A stretch of 64,000 bases of DNA from Conchocele bisecta (Eukaryota; Mollusca; Bivalvia; Lucinida; Thyasiridae). Below are positions 1 through 11,226 of this stretch, piece after piece; position 1 is the first letter of the stretch, and each line of letters opens with the position of its first letter. Below the pieces are notes generated by a model. It saw only the letters and a list, made by a program, of their open reading frames with translations. It searched no databases and was not told where the DNA came from. The stretch lies in contig CM055269.1 of assembly GCA_029237695.1 (NCBI GenBank), forward strand, positions 28,678,956 through 28,742,955, read 5' to 3'. Position numbers and translations under genes: made by a program.

Positions 1-315
1 TCTAGAGGAGGGCCCCGGGAAAAATTTCCCCTCAACAATACCCCGACACCTTAAATGACCTTAGCTGTTGAAGGAGGGTTCAACCCCAACAAACAAACAA
101 ACCACCTCAAACTTCCAATGTTCCCTTTAAATATAAGTGGAATCTCCAATTAACCCATTGCAGACGGGATATCATTAAAGCAGTATAGAAATTTTGTTAA
201 AATAAAATAATCATACTTTTTCCTATTTTCTTCATTTCTTCTCGAAAGTATACGATTAATTGTCAACCACTCATTAAAACCGTTTCTGTGAGGACGTAAC
301 AACATTATACTTTTT

Positions 316-3300
316 TAGCCAGGTTTTTTGAAGAAAAAAAAATCCATGGCTATTGGATTGGCGGAAAGCCGGGCGGGCGGGGGAGGGTGGGGGTGGGTTA
401 GGTGGGCGGGGCGGGCTGGCGACCACAAATCAAATTTAAGTTAATTTTCATTGTTTGAGGTCCATTTCTTTGTTACTGTACCACCCTAGGACCACCAAAC
501 TTTGCACAGCATTCATAATCAAGGTAAGGGAATATAATTTAGTAATATTCCCGAATATATGTTAATGTACCAAAAAAATATATAATAAAAATGGTTAAAT
601 AATCAAAGGTTAATAAAAACAATAGTACCAACTAAAAAAAAGTAAAAAAAAACTTTTTGGTGTCTTATTTTTTAAAGGTTGCGTCCGTGTCACCACTTGA
701 CAGGAAATCACTAGCCAACATGTTTACTTTTGTCGCGTCCGCTTGCGGAAAGCGCGATAAAAGTCGGGCCGTTTTGGCATAACGTACGTACGTACGTGTT
801 CCGTGGTTAAAGTTTTTGGTTAAAGGCTGTAAGGTTAAAGTTTTTTGGTTAAAGTTGTTTTTGGCTTAAGAATTCTTTGGTTAGAAAGTTTTTTTGGTTA
901 AGTTTTTTGGTTAAGTTGTTTGGTTACAAAAATTTTTTGGTTTAAATTTCTTTTTTGGTTAAAGTTTTTGTTTAAGTTTTTTTGGTTTAAAGTTTTTGGT
1001 TTAAAGTTTTTCGTTATACTATAATCTCTGCAAATCTGCTTGTTTTTTTTTTTTTTTTTCTTTTCCCTATTACCATTTGAAACTTCCACATGGGGTGTTT
1101 ATCATCATCTTATGTTTTCATTCTACCACCCCCATCCCGTTGCGGGCCCCTGTGCCCAATGTCAAGGTCAAATTACTTTTGAAGTTTTTGGTTTTTTAAG
1201 TGTTTTTTGGTTAAAGTTTTGGTTTACAAAGTTTTTCGTTTTACTACTATATCTCGCAACTGCTTTGCCCATTAACGATGTGATTGAAACTTCATATGGG
1301 TTGTTTTAATCATTCATCTATATTTTCATTCTTTACCCCCTCCTTGTGCGGCCCCTGTGCCCAATGTCTAAGGTCAAATTACTTTGACATTTTTGGTTAA
1401 GGTTCTTTGGTTTAAAGGTTTTTGGTTAAGTTTTTTGGTTTTAATGTTTTTTGGTTAAGTTTTTCGTTATAAACTATATCTCTGCAAACTGCTTTGCCCA
1501 TTTACCTTGAAACAAATTCACATGGGTGGGTTGTTTATCATCATCTATATTTTCCGTTCTTACCCATATCCCGATGCGGCCCCTGTTGCCCAATGTCAAG
1601 GTTCAAAATTTACTTTGAAGTTTTTGGTTAAGTTTTTTGGTTTAAAGTTTTTGTTTTTGGTTAAGTTTTGTTTTTGGTTAAAGTTTTTTGGTTAAAGGTT
1701 TTTCGTTATAGCTATATCTCTGCAAACTTGCTTTGCCCATTACCTTGAAACTTCATATGGGTTGTTTATCATCCATCCCATATTTCAATTTTCATTTAAC
1801 CCCCTCCCGTGCGGGCCCCACCTTTGCCCATAATGTCTAAGGTCAAATAAACTTTTTGAAGTTTTCTTTTTGGTTAAATTTCTTTGGTTAAATGTTTTTG
1901 GTTTAATGTTTTTTTGGTTAAAGTTTTTGGTTTAAGTTTCTTTAGGTTAAAGTTTTTGGTTAAAGGTTAAAGTTTGTTGGTTAAAGTTTTTCGTTATTAC
2001 TATATCTCTTGTACAACTGCTTTTGCCCATTACCTTGAAACTTCAATCTGGGTGTTTTTATCCATCATTTATTATTTTTATTTTTTCATTCTAACCCCCC
2101 ACCCTCCCGTGCGTCCCCTATTGTCCAATTCAATGGTCAAAGGTTAATTTTCTTTGAATTGTTTTTGGTTAAGTTTTTTTGGTTAAAGTTTTTGGTTAAG
2201 TTTTTGTTTTTTGGTTAAAGTTTTTTCGTTATACTAACATTATTCTGCAACTGGCTTTGCCCATTACCTTGAAACTTCATATGGTGTTGTTTATTTTTCA
2301 TCAACTATTTTTCATTTTCAATTCCCCCTACCCCCTCCCGTGCGGCCCCTGAGCCCCAATGTCCAGGTCAAATTACTTTTGAAGTTTTTGGGTTAAAGTT
2401 CATTTGGTTAAAGTTTTTGGTTTAACTTTTTTGGTTAAGTTTTTTTGGGTTAAATGTTTTTTTTCGTTTATACAATAAATCTCTGCAACTGCTTTGCCCG
2501 ATTACCTTGAAACTTCACATTGGGTGTTTATCATCATCTATAATTTTCATTCTATCCCCCATCCCGTGCGGCCCCTGTGGCTCCCAATGTCAAGGAAGGA
2601 CAAATTACTTTGGAAGGTTTTAGGTTAAGTTTGTTTTTGGTTTAAGTTTGTTTGGTTAAGTTTTATTTTTGGTTAAGTTTTTTGGTTTAGAAAGTTTTTT
2701 CGTTATTTTACTATTAATCTTCTGCAACTGCTTTGCCCATTTACCTTTGAAAACTTCATATGGGTGTTTATCATCATCTATTATTTTACATCTTCTACCC
2801 CCCTCCCGTGCGGGCCCCTGTGCCCAATGTCTCAAGGTTCAAATTTACTTTTGAAGTTTTTGGTTAAATTCTTTGGTTAAAGTTTTTGGTTAGGGTTTTT
2901 AAGGTTTTTTAAGTTAAAGTTTTTGGTTTAAGACTTTGGTTAAAGTTTTGTTTTGGGTTAAAGTTTGTTGTTATTAAAGTTTTTTTCAGTTATAACTATA
3001 TCTCTTGCAAACCTGCTTTGCCCATTACCTTGAAACGTTCAATGATGGGTGGTTATTTCATCATCTATTTATTTTCATTCTTCTTACCCTCCCCCTCCCG
3101 TGCGGATCCCCTGTGCCCAAATGTCAAGGTTCAAATTACTTTGAAGTTTTCTTTTTGGTTAAGTTTTTTTTGGTTAAGGTTTATTTTTGTTAAGTTTTTT
3201 GGTTACAAAAGTTTTTCGTTATTAAACTAATATTCTCTGCAACTGCTTTGCCCAATTACCTTGAAGAAACTTCATTATGGGATTTTATCATTCATCCTAT

Positions 3301-4060
3301 AATTTTCATTCTACCCCTCCCGTGCGGCCCCTGTTTGCCCAATTTGTTTCCCAGGTCAAATTAACGTTTGAATGTTTTTTGGTTAAGTTATTTGGTTTAA
3401 AGTTTTTGGTTAAGCTTTTTTGGTTAAGTTTTTTTGGTTTAAAGTTTTTCGTTATACACAATATCTCTTTGCAATCTGCATTTTGCCCATTACCTTGAAA
3501 CTTCACATTAATACAGGGTTGTTTATCATCATCTATATTTTCATTTCTACCCCCATCCCGTGCGGCCCCTTGTGCCCAATGTCAAGGTCAAATTTACTTT
3601 GAGAAGTTTTTAGGTTAAGTTGTTTTGGTTAAGTATTTTTTGTTTAAGGTTTAAGTTTTTTGGTTAAGTTTTTTGGTTAAAGTTTTTCCCTGTGCCAATG
3701 TCAAGTTCAAATTACTTTTGAAGTTTTTTTGGTTAAGTTATTTTTTGGTTAAAGTTTTTTGGTTAAATTAAATTTTTCGTTTTATACTATAATCTATGCA
3801 ACTGCTTTGGCCCATTACCATTGAAACGTTCACATGGTGGGGTGTTTTATAATCCAACTTATATTTCAATTCTTTTTACATTTCCACCCCCCCCCCCTAC
3901 CCGTCGAGGCCCCTGTGCCCAATGTCAAGGTCAAATTTACTTTTGAAGTTTTTGGTTTAAATCGTTTTTGTCGTGCCCAGCTTGCGGAAAAGCGTGATAT
4001 AGTCGGCACTTTGGCGTAACGGTACTGTGGTGGCCGGTTTTAAACTTTTTGGTTAAGTTT
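316..4060 (+). mobile_element. Satellite-bearing element (Sat), noisy copy
   Basis: The left end carries the TAGCCAGGTTTTTT terminus seen at 46211, a G-rich tract, and the block ending near 520 that is also found at 46.3-46.4 kb. From about 1025 to 3800 a unit containing the CTCTGCAACTGC and CAAGGTCAAATTACTTT cores recurs about 12 times at roughly 220-290 bp. This is longer than the clean 149-bp array because of extra TTGGTTAAAG sub-repeats and probable read errors. It looks like another copy of the family rather than the same array. Confidence 0.6.
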
Positions 4061-4524
4061 TTTTGGTTAAGTATTTTGGTTAAAGTTTTTTCGAAAAGCA
4101 CCAGGCGGGCGGGCTGGCGGTCCCAACAAATAAAATTTAAGTTTTCGTGGTTTGTTGGCCGTTGTTTGAGTCCATTTACTTTGTTTACTATAACCACCCT
4201 AGGGACCACCAAAGCTTTCAACAGCTTCATAATTCAAGGGGTGCCCCACCCCACCACATATTCACCTATCCCAACATGTTTTCTTTTTTTTACTTTTTTT
4301 TAACTTCACCCGATTCTTATTTCCAGCAGCTGTCGACTTAAACCATTTTCAAATGTTAAGTTTTCGCGGTTTTCAATTTAGGGTTAGGGGGGTGGGTGGG
4401 AGGTGGGCGGAGGGACTTGGAGGGCGGCGTCCACAAGGCACATTGTTAATATTTTCGTGTTTAGAAGTCCATTTCTTTCTTTGGTACTGTACCACCTAGG
4501 ACCACCAAACCTTTCACAGCTTTC

Positions 4525-5410
4525 AATATTTTAAACGTCGTACCAGATTACCCTTTTTTAGAAGGAATGGGAATAACTTTGACAATTGAACAAAATTAAT
4601 GAAAATAGCGTGAATCATTGGCATGGGAAACATCCTATTAAGTTGACTTGGGGGTGAAAGAAAGGGTTTAAAGGTCCCTAGGACAAATAACCCACCCAAA
4701 GTTACCTAATTGAATCTTGAAAACTTCGTGCCCTACAATTTTTTGCACATTTGAGTCCAACATTTATTGATCCACTCATACAATGAACGGAAGTGTTGCC
4801 TTGCCCTAGATACATCAAATGGTAAATATGGTGAAGTCCTGTAGCCGATTTCACCAACATTGCAAAGTAATACTTTCTTTTTAGCAAAGTTAACACTTTG
4901 AGGGAAGAACAAATTTTTAAATTTTTGGACCAAATTTTAAATTATTTTTTTTAGCCAGGTTATTTTTTGAAAAAAAAAAATCCAGGGCTATTGGATTTTG
5001 GGGCAAAGCCGGGCTGAAGAGGGCGGGGGGGCGGCGGTCCCACAAATCAATGTTATTGTTTTCGTGTTTGAGTCCTCCATTTCTTTTGTTAACTGGTACC
5101 ACCTAGGACCACCAAACTTTGCACAGTTCTTAATAATCAACGGGGTTTGCCCCACCACATATACACTATCCCAACATGTTGACATGTTTTTTTTTTAACT
5201 TGACCCCATTTTTTTTTTTCCGCGTAGTCGACTTAGCCATTTTTTCAATGTTAAGTTTTTCCCCGCGCGTTTTACAATGTTAAGTTTTCGTGTTTAAGTT
5301 CCAATTTCTGGTTTTACTGTAACCACCTTAGGGACCACGCAATCATTTCACAAGCTTCCATTTACCAAGGGTTTGCCTACCACATACAACTATCCAACAT
5401 GTGACCAATC
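4525..5410 (+). repeat. Noisy collinear copy of 45.84-46.62 kb
   Basis: The order of sequence blocks matches 45840-46616: the right half of a U MITE, about 90 bp of a D-element left arm, the Sat left end, and the CGCGTAGTCGACTTAGCC block. Extra bases are scattered through it. Both copies share flanks that are not part of the Sat element itself. Confidence 0.65.
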
Positions 5411-5610
5411 CAGGCCAAGTGGATGGCGAAAGCCGGCGGGCGGTGGGCGGGCGTGTGGGCGGGCGGCGGCGTCCGGCACCAGATCCAATGTTAAAAGTTT
5501 TCGTGTTCGTTTCCATTTCTTTGTTACTGTACCTACCTAGGACCACCAAACTTCAACCGAAGGCTCATAATCAAGGGGTGCCCTACCAACATATCAAACT
5601 ATCCAACATG

Positions 5611-6110
5611 NNNNNNNNNNNNNNNNNNNNNNNNNNNNNNNNNNNNNNNNNNNNNNNNNNNNNNNNNNNNNNNNNNNNNNNNNNNNNNNNNNNNNNNNNN
5701 NNNNNNNNNNNNNNNNNNNNNNNNNNNNNNNNNNNNNNNNNNNNNNNNNNNNNNNNNNNNNNNNNNNNNNNNNNNNNNNNNNNNNNNNNNNNNNNNNNNN
5801 NNNNNNNNNNNNNNNNNNNNNNNNNNNNNNNNNNNNNNNNNNNNNNNNNNNNNNNNNNNNNNNNNNNNNNNNNNNNNNNNNNNNNNNNNNNNNNNNNNNN
5901 NNNNNNNNNNNNNNNNNNNNNNNNNNNNNNNNNNNNNNNNNNNNNNNNNNNNNNNNNNNNNNNNNNNNNNNNNNNNNNNNNNNNNNNNNNNNNNNNNNNN
6001 NNNNNNNNNNNNNNNNNNNNNNNNNNNNNNNNNNNNNNNNNNNNNNNNNNNNNNNNNNNNNNNNNNNNNNNNNNNNNNNNNNNNNNNNNNNNNNNNNNNN
6101 NNNNNNNNNN
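5611..6110. other. Assembly gap of exactly 500 N
   Basis: Five hundred consecutive N, the size of a placeholder. The 12-mer CTATCCAACATG sits on both edges, so the true gap may be zero, negative, or an unresolved tandem copy. Confidence 0.98.
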
Positions 6111-6519
6111 CTATCCAACATGTGACCATTTTTTTACCTTCACCTATTATTTCTACGTAATTGACTTAGCCATTTTCAACGTTAACTTTTTAACGTACGT
6201 CTGGTTAAATTTTTTGTTGTACTATATCTCTGCAACTGCTTCGCCCATTACCTTGAAACTTCACATGGGTGTTTATCATCGTCCATATTTTCACTCTAAC
6301 CCGCAACCGTGCGGCCCCTGTGCGCAATGTCAAGGTCAAATTACTTTGAATTTATTTGTTAAAGTTTTTTCGTGTACTATATCTCTGCAACTGCTTCACT
6401 GCCCCAAGGCGCGACATGCAGGCCACGGCCATCTAGTCTACAAAAAGTGGGTATAATTATGTTATCCAAGTGTCCATGCTTGGAAAAAACCTGGCCTTCG
6501 TGGCTTTGCCTCGTTTCTT
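6111..6519 (+). mobile_element. Right part of a Sat element
   Basis: Clean sequence matching 46605-46900 and then 48411-48537 with few differences, but containing only one to two satellite units instead of eleven. It ends in the same CCTCGTTTCTTGT terminus; the flanking sequence beyond that differs from 48541 onward. Confidence 0.75.
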
Positions 6520-6574
6520 GTATTGAGAAATAAACTAGAAAAGAAAGTTATTGTATTCATATACATTGTACATG

Positions 6575-6765
6575 TACTTGTATGGCATTGTACTTCGAAA
6601 TAACAATTTGTTACCTCGAATTAACAATTCATGGGAACGAATTGTTAATTGTTAAATCAAGGGGACCAGTTGTTAAATTTAGGGAACAAATTGTTATATC
6701 GTGGGAACAAATTGTTAAATTGAGGGAACAAATTGTTATTTCGTGGGAGCGAATTAATAAAAAAA
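6575..6765. repeat. 22-bp minisatellite (AACAATTTGTT type)
   Basis: About eight degenerate units alternate GTGGGAACAAATTGTTA-like and GAGGGAACAAATTGTTA-like sequence, each containing an AACAATTTGTT near-palindrome. The same family occurs in the opposite orientation at 13560-13795. Confidence 0.7.
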
Positions 6766-6954
6766 ATCCGGGGCTCCATAGTATTGCTAGTTGGCAAACT
6801 ATTTTTTTACTTTTTTATTCATAATTGATTTGTAAGCTAGTAGTGTTAGATTCTGTAAAAATAATTTGACATTTATTGGTTGGACAGATGGTAAGGCATT
6901 CACATACAAGTTACCAACTGTTACGCTGTATCTACATGCACCAGTCCTCACTCA

Positions 6955-7111
6955 GGGACCCGTTTCACTAAACTTTGTGTGACTGAAAAGTTTGTACAAT
7001 GTAAGCGCAAATTTAGGATTGTCTGGAAATTTCGATTGATGGATTTACATTTATTGAGCATAGGCTGCATATGCAGCCTATGCTCAATAAATATAAATCC
7101 AAAAATTGTTT
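6955..7111. mobile_element. MITE family A, left half plus hairpin centre
   Basis: Family A is about 230-245 bp with inverted ends GGGCCCGTTTCACTAAACTT and a central perfect hairpin around GCATAGGCTGCATATGCAGC. This copy has the left arm and centre; the right arm is cut off and followed directly by a B fragment. Confidence 0.8.
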
Positions 7112-7402
7112 ACAACAACAATTATTGAATGGTTTGCTTCAAAATGAAAACATGTCTTGGCATTTCATTAAAATTGTCTCCTTGGAGACAATTCTAATGA
7201 AATACCAAGATGCGTTTTCATGGAAAATAAGAAAAAATATGCTATAATATTTGTGGTCTGTTTATTGTTTTCTGCAGCATGATAAAGGTACCACAATTTC
7301 TTTTATTGCTTTTTAGTAATCGCTACTTCTGATTTCAATTGGGTGTTTGGCAATTTTAATTGGGTATTTAAGCAAATACGCAGCTTATCTGGAGCTCTGC
7401 TT
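7112..7402. mobile_element. MITE family B fragment
   Basis: Right part of the 400-bp B element (full copy 60649-61050), with the near-palindrome around ATTGTCTCC/GGAGACAAT and the terminus CTTATCTGGAGCTCTG. It ends about 80 bp before the EHD splice acceptor. Confidence 0.75.
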
Positions 7403-7483
7403 CAACATTACTTCAACCTGTGGTCATAGCCACAAACATGATAACTCCAGAGCCAGCCCCAAATGATGTTGTTTCTGTTGCAG

Positions 7484-8182
7484 GTGCACGCCTACATCAT
7501 CAGCAACATGAAGAAGGACATGCCGTCCATGTTTGGCAAGGACAGCAAGAAAAAGGAGCTCATCAACAAGCTCGGTGACACGTACACCCTGATTGAGCGC
7601 GAGCACCAGATCTCGCGTGGCGACTTCCCCGACCTGAAGCGCATGCAGGAGCAGCTGATGCAGGAGGACTTCACCAAGTTCCACCAGCTGCGGCCGAAGC
7701 TGATCGAGACCGTGGACCAGATGTTGGCGAAGGACATCGCGCGTTTGATGGCCATGCTACCAATGGAAGAGGAGAACAGAACGGAAACTTCCATCGTTGA
7801 AGGTGGTGCGTTTGAGGCGTACAGTGAGAGCCCATTCGGGTTTGGTCGGGGAGAGGGGGCCGATGCAGGAAAGGGTGAGCCTGAGTGGATCGTCACGCAG
7901 GATAGGTACAAGTACGACGAAACGTTCAGCAAGTTGAATCCTGTAAATGGTAAAGTTACTGGCGCGACAGCGAAGGCGGAAATGGTGAAATCTAAGTTGC
8001 CAAACACGATGTTGGGGAAGATCTGGAAGCTGTCCGACGTAGATCGCGATGGTATGCTGGATATCGATGAATGGGCTCTTGCCAATCATTTGATAAACAT
8101 AAAGATGGACGGTCATGATTTACCGAATGAGTTACCTGACCATTTGATTCCACCGACAAAGAGAAATGGATTTGCAGACTGA
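7484..8182 (+). CDS. EHD: EH-domain-containing protein (EHD1-4 family), terminal coding exon, partial
   Basis: EHD proteins are dynamin-like ATPases that tubulate endosomal membranes and recycle receptors; the C-terminal EH domain binds NPF motifs. The exon starts after a polypyrimidine tract and CAG at 7481-7483 and runs 232 codons to TGA, so the upstream Met at 7463 is intronic. Residues 1-90 (VHAYIISNMKK..., ending ...DIARLMAML) match the helical region of EHD1/EHD3. The EH domain begins near residue 134 (EWIVTQDRYKYDETF) and contains MVKSKLPNT and LGKIWKLSDVD. One EF-hand loop, DVDRDGMLDIDEW (residues 185-197), keeps the calcium-ligand pattern. The linker carries GGAF and GFGRGEGAD. The vertebrate protein is about 535 residues, so roughly 300 N-terminal residues (G domain) are encoded upstream, not in this window. 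The first ~270 bp use GC-rich third positions much more than the rest. EHD1 versus EHD3/4 cannot be decided. Confidence 0.96.
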   Translation: MHAYIISNMKKDMPSMFGKDSKKKELINKLGDTYTLIEREHQISRGDFPDLKRMQEQLMQEDFTKFHQLRPKLIETVDQMLAKDIARLMAMLPMEEENRTETSIVEGGAFEAYSESPFGFGRGEGADAGKGEPEWIVTQDRYKYDETFSKLNPVNGKVTGATAKAEMVKSKLPNTMLGKIWKLSDVDRDGMLDIDEWALANHLINIKMDGHDLPNELPDHLIPPTKRNGFAD

Positions 8183-8302
8183 AAAGATTCGGCATCTAGT
8201 CTGAATGGGTAATACATGTATTCTTCAACGTTGTAAAGTATGAGATGTACATGTACATGTACTTAGCAAACCAATTCCTATTTATTGTATAAGTAAATAC
8301 TG

Positions 8303-8526
8303 AGAGCCGTATGACTAAAATGTTTGTAAGCGCAAAATTATGATTGTAAAATTTCACATTAGAAATATTTTCTTGTAAACAATTATTTGATTTACATTTA
8401 TTGAGCATAGGCTGCATATGCAGCCTATGCTCAATAAATGTAAATCCATCAATTGAAATTTCCAGACGATCCTAAATTTGCACTTACAAACATTTTAGTT
8501 GTACGAAGTTTAGTTAAACGGGCCCC
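8303..8526. mobile_element. MITE family A in EHD 3' flank
   Basis: Nearly complete copy lacking the outer left terminus; the hairpin centre is at about 8402-8438. It lies about 120 bp after the EHD stop, so it is probably within the 3' UTR. Confidence 0.85.
8433..8438 (+). promoter_or_regulatory. Candidate poly(A) signal of EHD inside a MITE
   Basis: AATAAA within the right arm of the family A hairpin, the first such hexamer on the + strand after the EHD stop. The mirrored arm supplies AATAAA on the opposite strand. Confidence 0.4.
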
Positions 8527-8544
8527 AGGTCGCTAGCTGAGAAA

Positions 8545-9035
8545 AGGGTGGAGACAAGCCATGTGATTTGTACCCAAGAAGGTTTTTCATAAAAAATATT
8601 TACAGAAACTGTGATAGTTTATGTAAATGATGTTGAAAGTTGATAAATTTTCATAGCAAATGTGGAATTATAAACTTTTGAGGCCATTTAAGGAAAATAT
8701 TGTAAATAATATTCATGAAATATTGCCCATTTTCTTAGGTACAAAATCACATGTACGATTCATTGAATGGTGGCTAACATAGACCCTGACCAGATTGCAC
8801 GGATGTACAGGCTGGCCTGGTGCTATGGTGGTCACAAATGTTGTAAGGGACATTTCCTCTACTAACATGCATAGGAGACACGCCATGTGATTTTGTACCT
8901 TGGACATCTGCGTGATTTCATGAAATACGTTTACAAAATTTACAATATTTTCCGTAAATGGCGTCAAAAGTGGACAAACTTTTCAGAGTACATGCGGAAT
9001 TATATGTCAAGTTTTGTCAACTTCTGACTTTATTG
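8545..9035. mobile_element. Repeat family S
   Basis: Two related copies facing each other, sharing CATGTGATTTTGTACC, CATGAAATA and a block for sequence like TTTACAATATTTTCCGTAAATG, separated by an I-like piece near 8790-8840. Relatives occur at 51690-51980 and 60338-60605. Confidence 0.55.
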
Positions 9036-9073
9036 TGTTTTGTAAATTTGTAAATTATTTAATGATTATCAGA

Positions 9074-9249
9074 GCTCCAGGTAAGGTGCGTAATTTGGAG
9101 GTAAATTTCTTATTTCTCCATCAAAAATGGCAAGTTGGGAGTGCTTTAGAATCGTCTCAATGAGACGATTCTAAAGCACTCCCAACTTGCCATTTTTGAT
9201 GAAGAAATAACAGAATTCGTCAAATTACGCACCTTAACTGGAGCTCTGG
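9074..9249. mobile_element. Palindromic MITE family Q
   Basis: Termini AGAGCTCCAG...CTGGAGCTCT enclose arms reading AAGGTGCGTAATTTG and its complement. The centre AGAATCGTCTCAATGAGACGATTCT is a near-perfect hairpin. The termini match those of B and B2. Confidence 0.85.
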
Positions 9250-9409
9250 ATTATGATTATGCAGATGTTCAAAGGTACAAAATCACATGGCGTGTCTCAT
9301 ATGTTGAAAATGAATTCTAGTTGTAGTACATGTACGTACAATGCAGTAATTATATAAACAAATCTCATTTAATCATGCTTCACATTTTCAGTTGCATTCA
9401 CACATTCTA

Positions 9410-9765
9410 CAATAATTCCAGCACAAAATATTTACACAATTCCCTAACATTTGATTGGCCCGTAGCAAGTCTCTGTGCAAAATTTATATCCCAGTAAACT
9501 CCCACGCCTAACTACTTTCCGTAACCGTTAAAATAATTCTTAAGAAAACTGAAAATAAACACATTTTCTTGATGACTGTATTCCAAATGCTCCATGGAAT
9601 TATAAGGAATGAATGGCCATTTTGTGGAATTTATCGGGGATATAAACTTGGAAAAGTCGCGGGAATACTGGACGAGGCCTTCCGGCCTTCGTCCAGTATT
9701 CCCGCGACTTTTCAAAGTTTATACCCCGATAAATTCCACAAAAAGGCCATTCATTCCTATAGTAT
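9410..9765. mobile_element. Foldback element family E
   Basis: Unit with CCTAACATTTGATTGGCCCG, TTCTTAAGAAAAC and then a long inverted repeat around GGACGAGGCC/GGCCTTCGTCC with 70-75-bp arms. The arms begin GGAATGAATGGCC and include AAAGTCGCGGGAATACTGG. The family is more GC-rich than its surroundings. Confidence 0.85.
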
Positions 9766-9811
9766 AAATCAAGGAAGTTGGATATCTAGTTGAATTACTG
9801 TTTTCTTCCTC

Positions 9812-9905
9812 CTATGTGGCTGTGAGTGGAGAAACATGGCTTATAGGATTTGCAACCAGTGTAGATCCAGATCAGTCTGTGCATCTGCCCAGGCTGAACA
9901 GGATC
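9812..9905. mobile_element. Repeat family I fragment
   Basis: Contains the family blocks GTGGCTGTGAGTGGAGAAA and AGTGTAGATCCAGATCAG. Family I recurs at least nine times, often as facing halves. Confidence 0.65.
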
Positions 9906-9907
9906 TG

Positions 9908-10152
9908 GGGGCCGTTTCACTAAACTTTCTACGAGTAAAATGTTTGTAAGTGCAAAATTATGATAGTCGGTAAATGTCACATTAACAATGTTTTCTTGTA
10001 AACAATTATTGGATTTACAGTTATTGAGCATAGGCTGCATATGCAGCCTATGCTCAATAAATGTGAATCCATCAATTGTAATTTCCAGACGATCCTAAAT
10101 TTGCACATACAAACATTTTTTTAATCGTACACAGTTTAGTGAAACGGGCCCC
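9908..10152. mobile_element. MITE family A, complete
   Basis: Both termini (GGGCCGTTTCACTAAAC and GTTTAGTGAAACGGGCCCC) and an intact central hairpin. It is followed at once by a 40-bp B terminus (10152-10192). Confidence 0.9.
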
Positions 10153-10437
10153 CTGACAATACTCGATTACTAATTCCTTATCTGGAGCCCTGCCCTGATC
10201 AAACTGCAGATATCAGCTCAGTCCAGTATATGTTCTACATTGGTTAGAAAAGGCATAAGCTCACAGTCACATGCTATTGTTTATTGCTGATTTCATTTCA
10301 TATTCATCTGCATGTGAGATATCCTGTAATCTTTGTATTTTCCATATCTCTGACATCGTCATTGCCCGTTATATTCGTCAGTCATCATATCATGTTCAGG
10401 TATTATGAATCTAACAAATAAATGGGCGACCTAGGTT

Positions 10438-10640
10438 TAACTCTTTCTATGGGGAATTAACTTGTCGTCTGCTGTTTTAATATTTTTAATTTGAATTTTT
10501 CTCAGCAAAAACATGCTTTGGCAGCACTTTATAATCATTTCCAATGGGAGTGATTCTTGAGTACTGCTAAACCATGCTTTAGTTTAGAAATAAGTAATAT
10601 ATAACTGCAACAGACGACAATTTGTCAAACATAATTTAGC
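10438..10640. mobile_element. Degenerate MITE family C
   Basis: Family C blocks CGTCTGCTGTTTTAAT, AAACATGCTTTGGCAGCACTTTA, a decayed hairpin, and CAACAGACGACAATTTGTC. The terminal TTAA is lost. Confidence 0.65.
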
Positions 10641-10743
10641 ATTGAAAAACAAAATCATTACACCGACTGAAAATTGTTGTTCCGCCATGTGTTACATTGT
10701 CACTTGGCAAGTGTGTTATTGCTACATTTCCTGTTAGAGATCA

Positions 10744-10939
10744 GGGGCCCGTTTCACTAAACTTTGTATGACTAAAATGTTCATAAGCGCAAATTCAGAA
10801 TCGTCTGGAAATTTCAATTGATGGATTTACATTTATTGAGCAGCCTATGCTTAATAAATGTAAATCCAATAATTGTTTACAAGAAAACGTTTTTCACTTA
10901 TGAACATTTTACTCGAACAAGTTTAGTGAAACGGGCCCC
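10744..10939. mobile_element. MITE family A, shortened centre
   Basis: Both outer termini are present, but the central hairpin is reduced: GAGCAGCCTATGC replaces the full GCATAGGCTGCATATGC. Confidence 0.88.
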
Positions 10940-11014
10940 AGATGGTCACAAATTAATTATTAATGAGATATTTGTACAAATCCATTGTTACCTGTTAAGT
11001 TATATCATTATGGC

Positions 11015-11190
11015 TATCCCACCATATGTGGCTGTGCCTGGAGAAAAGGTGCTTATGAAATTTGTGACCAGTGTAGCAGGTGTTATCGATGGAACGGCGA
11101 ACAGTGCAGATCCTGATCAGACTGATCTGGATCTACACTGATCACAAACCCCTTGAGCTCCAGTTCTCCAGTCACAACCACATATTTGCT
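11015..11190. mobile_element. Repeat family I copy
   Basis: Runs from TGTGGCTGTGCCTGGAGAAA, through AGTGCAGATCCTGATCAGAC, to the facing end TTCTCCAGTCACAACCACAT. Confidence 0.7.
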
Positions 11191-11226
11191 TTATCATGCA
11201 ACACTTGAAAAAGAGTCGTCTTCTGG

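Larger units (their letters stand above)
1..5610. other. Low-quality, indel-rich sequence (probable raw-read gap fill)
   Basis: Homopolymers and repeat units vary by scattered 1-3 base insertions, as in an uncorrected long read, whereas related units at 46.7-48.3 kb are nearly identical to each other. No gene is visible. Positions about 20-105 look like a noisy K-element tail, 316-4060 is a satellite-bearing element, and 4090-5610 holds repeated pieces of that element's left end. Every open frame here is a satellite translation. Confidence 0.75.

Noticed and set aside
1040..4303. Phe/Lys-rich open frames in the first 4.3 kb
   Set aside because: Translations of the noisy TTTTTGGTTAAAG satellite on either strand.
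5401..6456. 351-residue open frame and two minus-strand frames across the gap
   Set aside because: They consist mostly of N translated as X; not evidence of coding.
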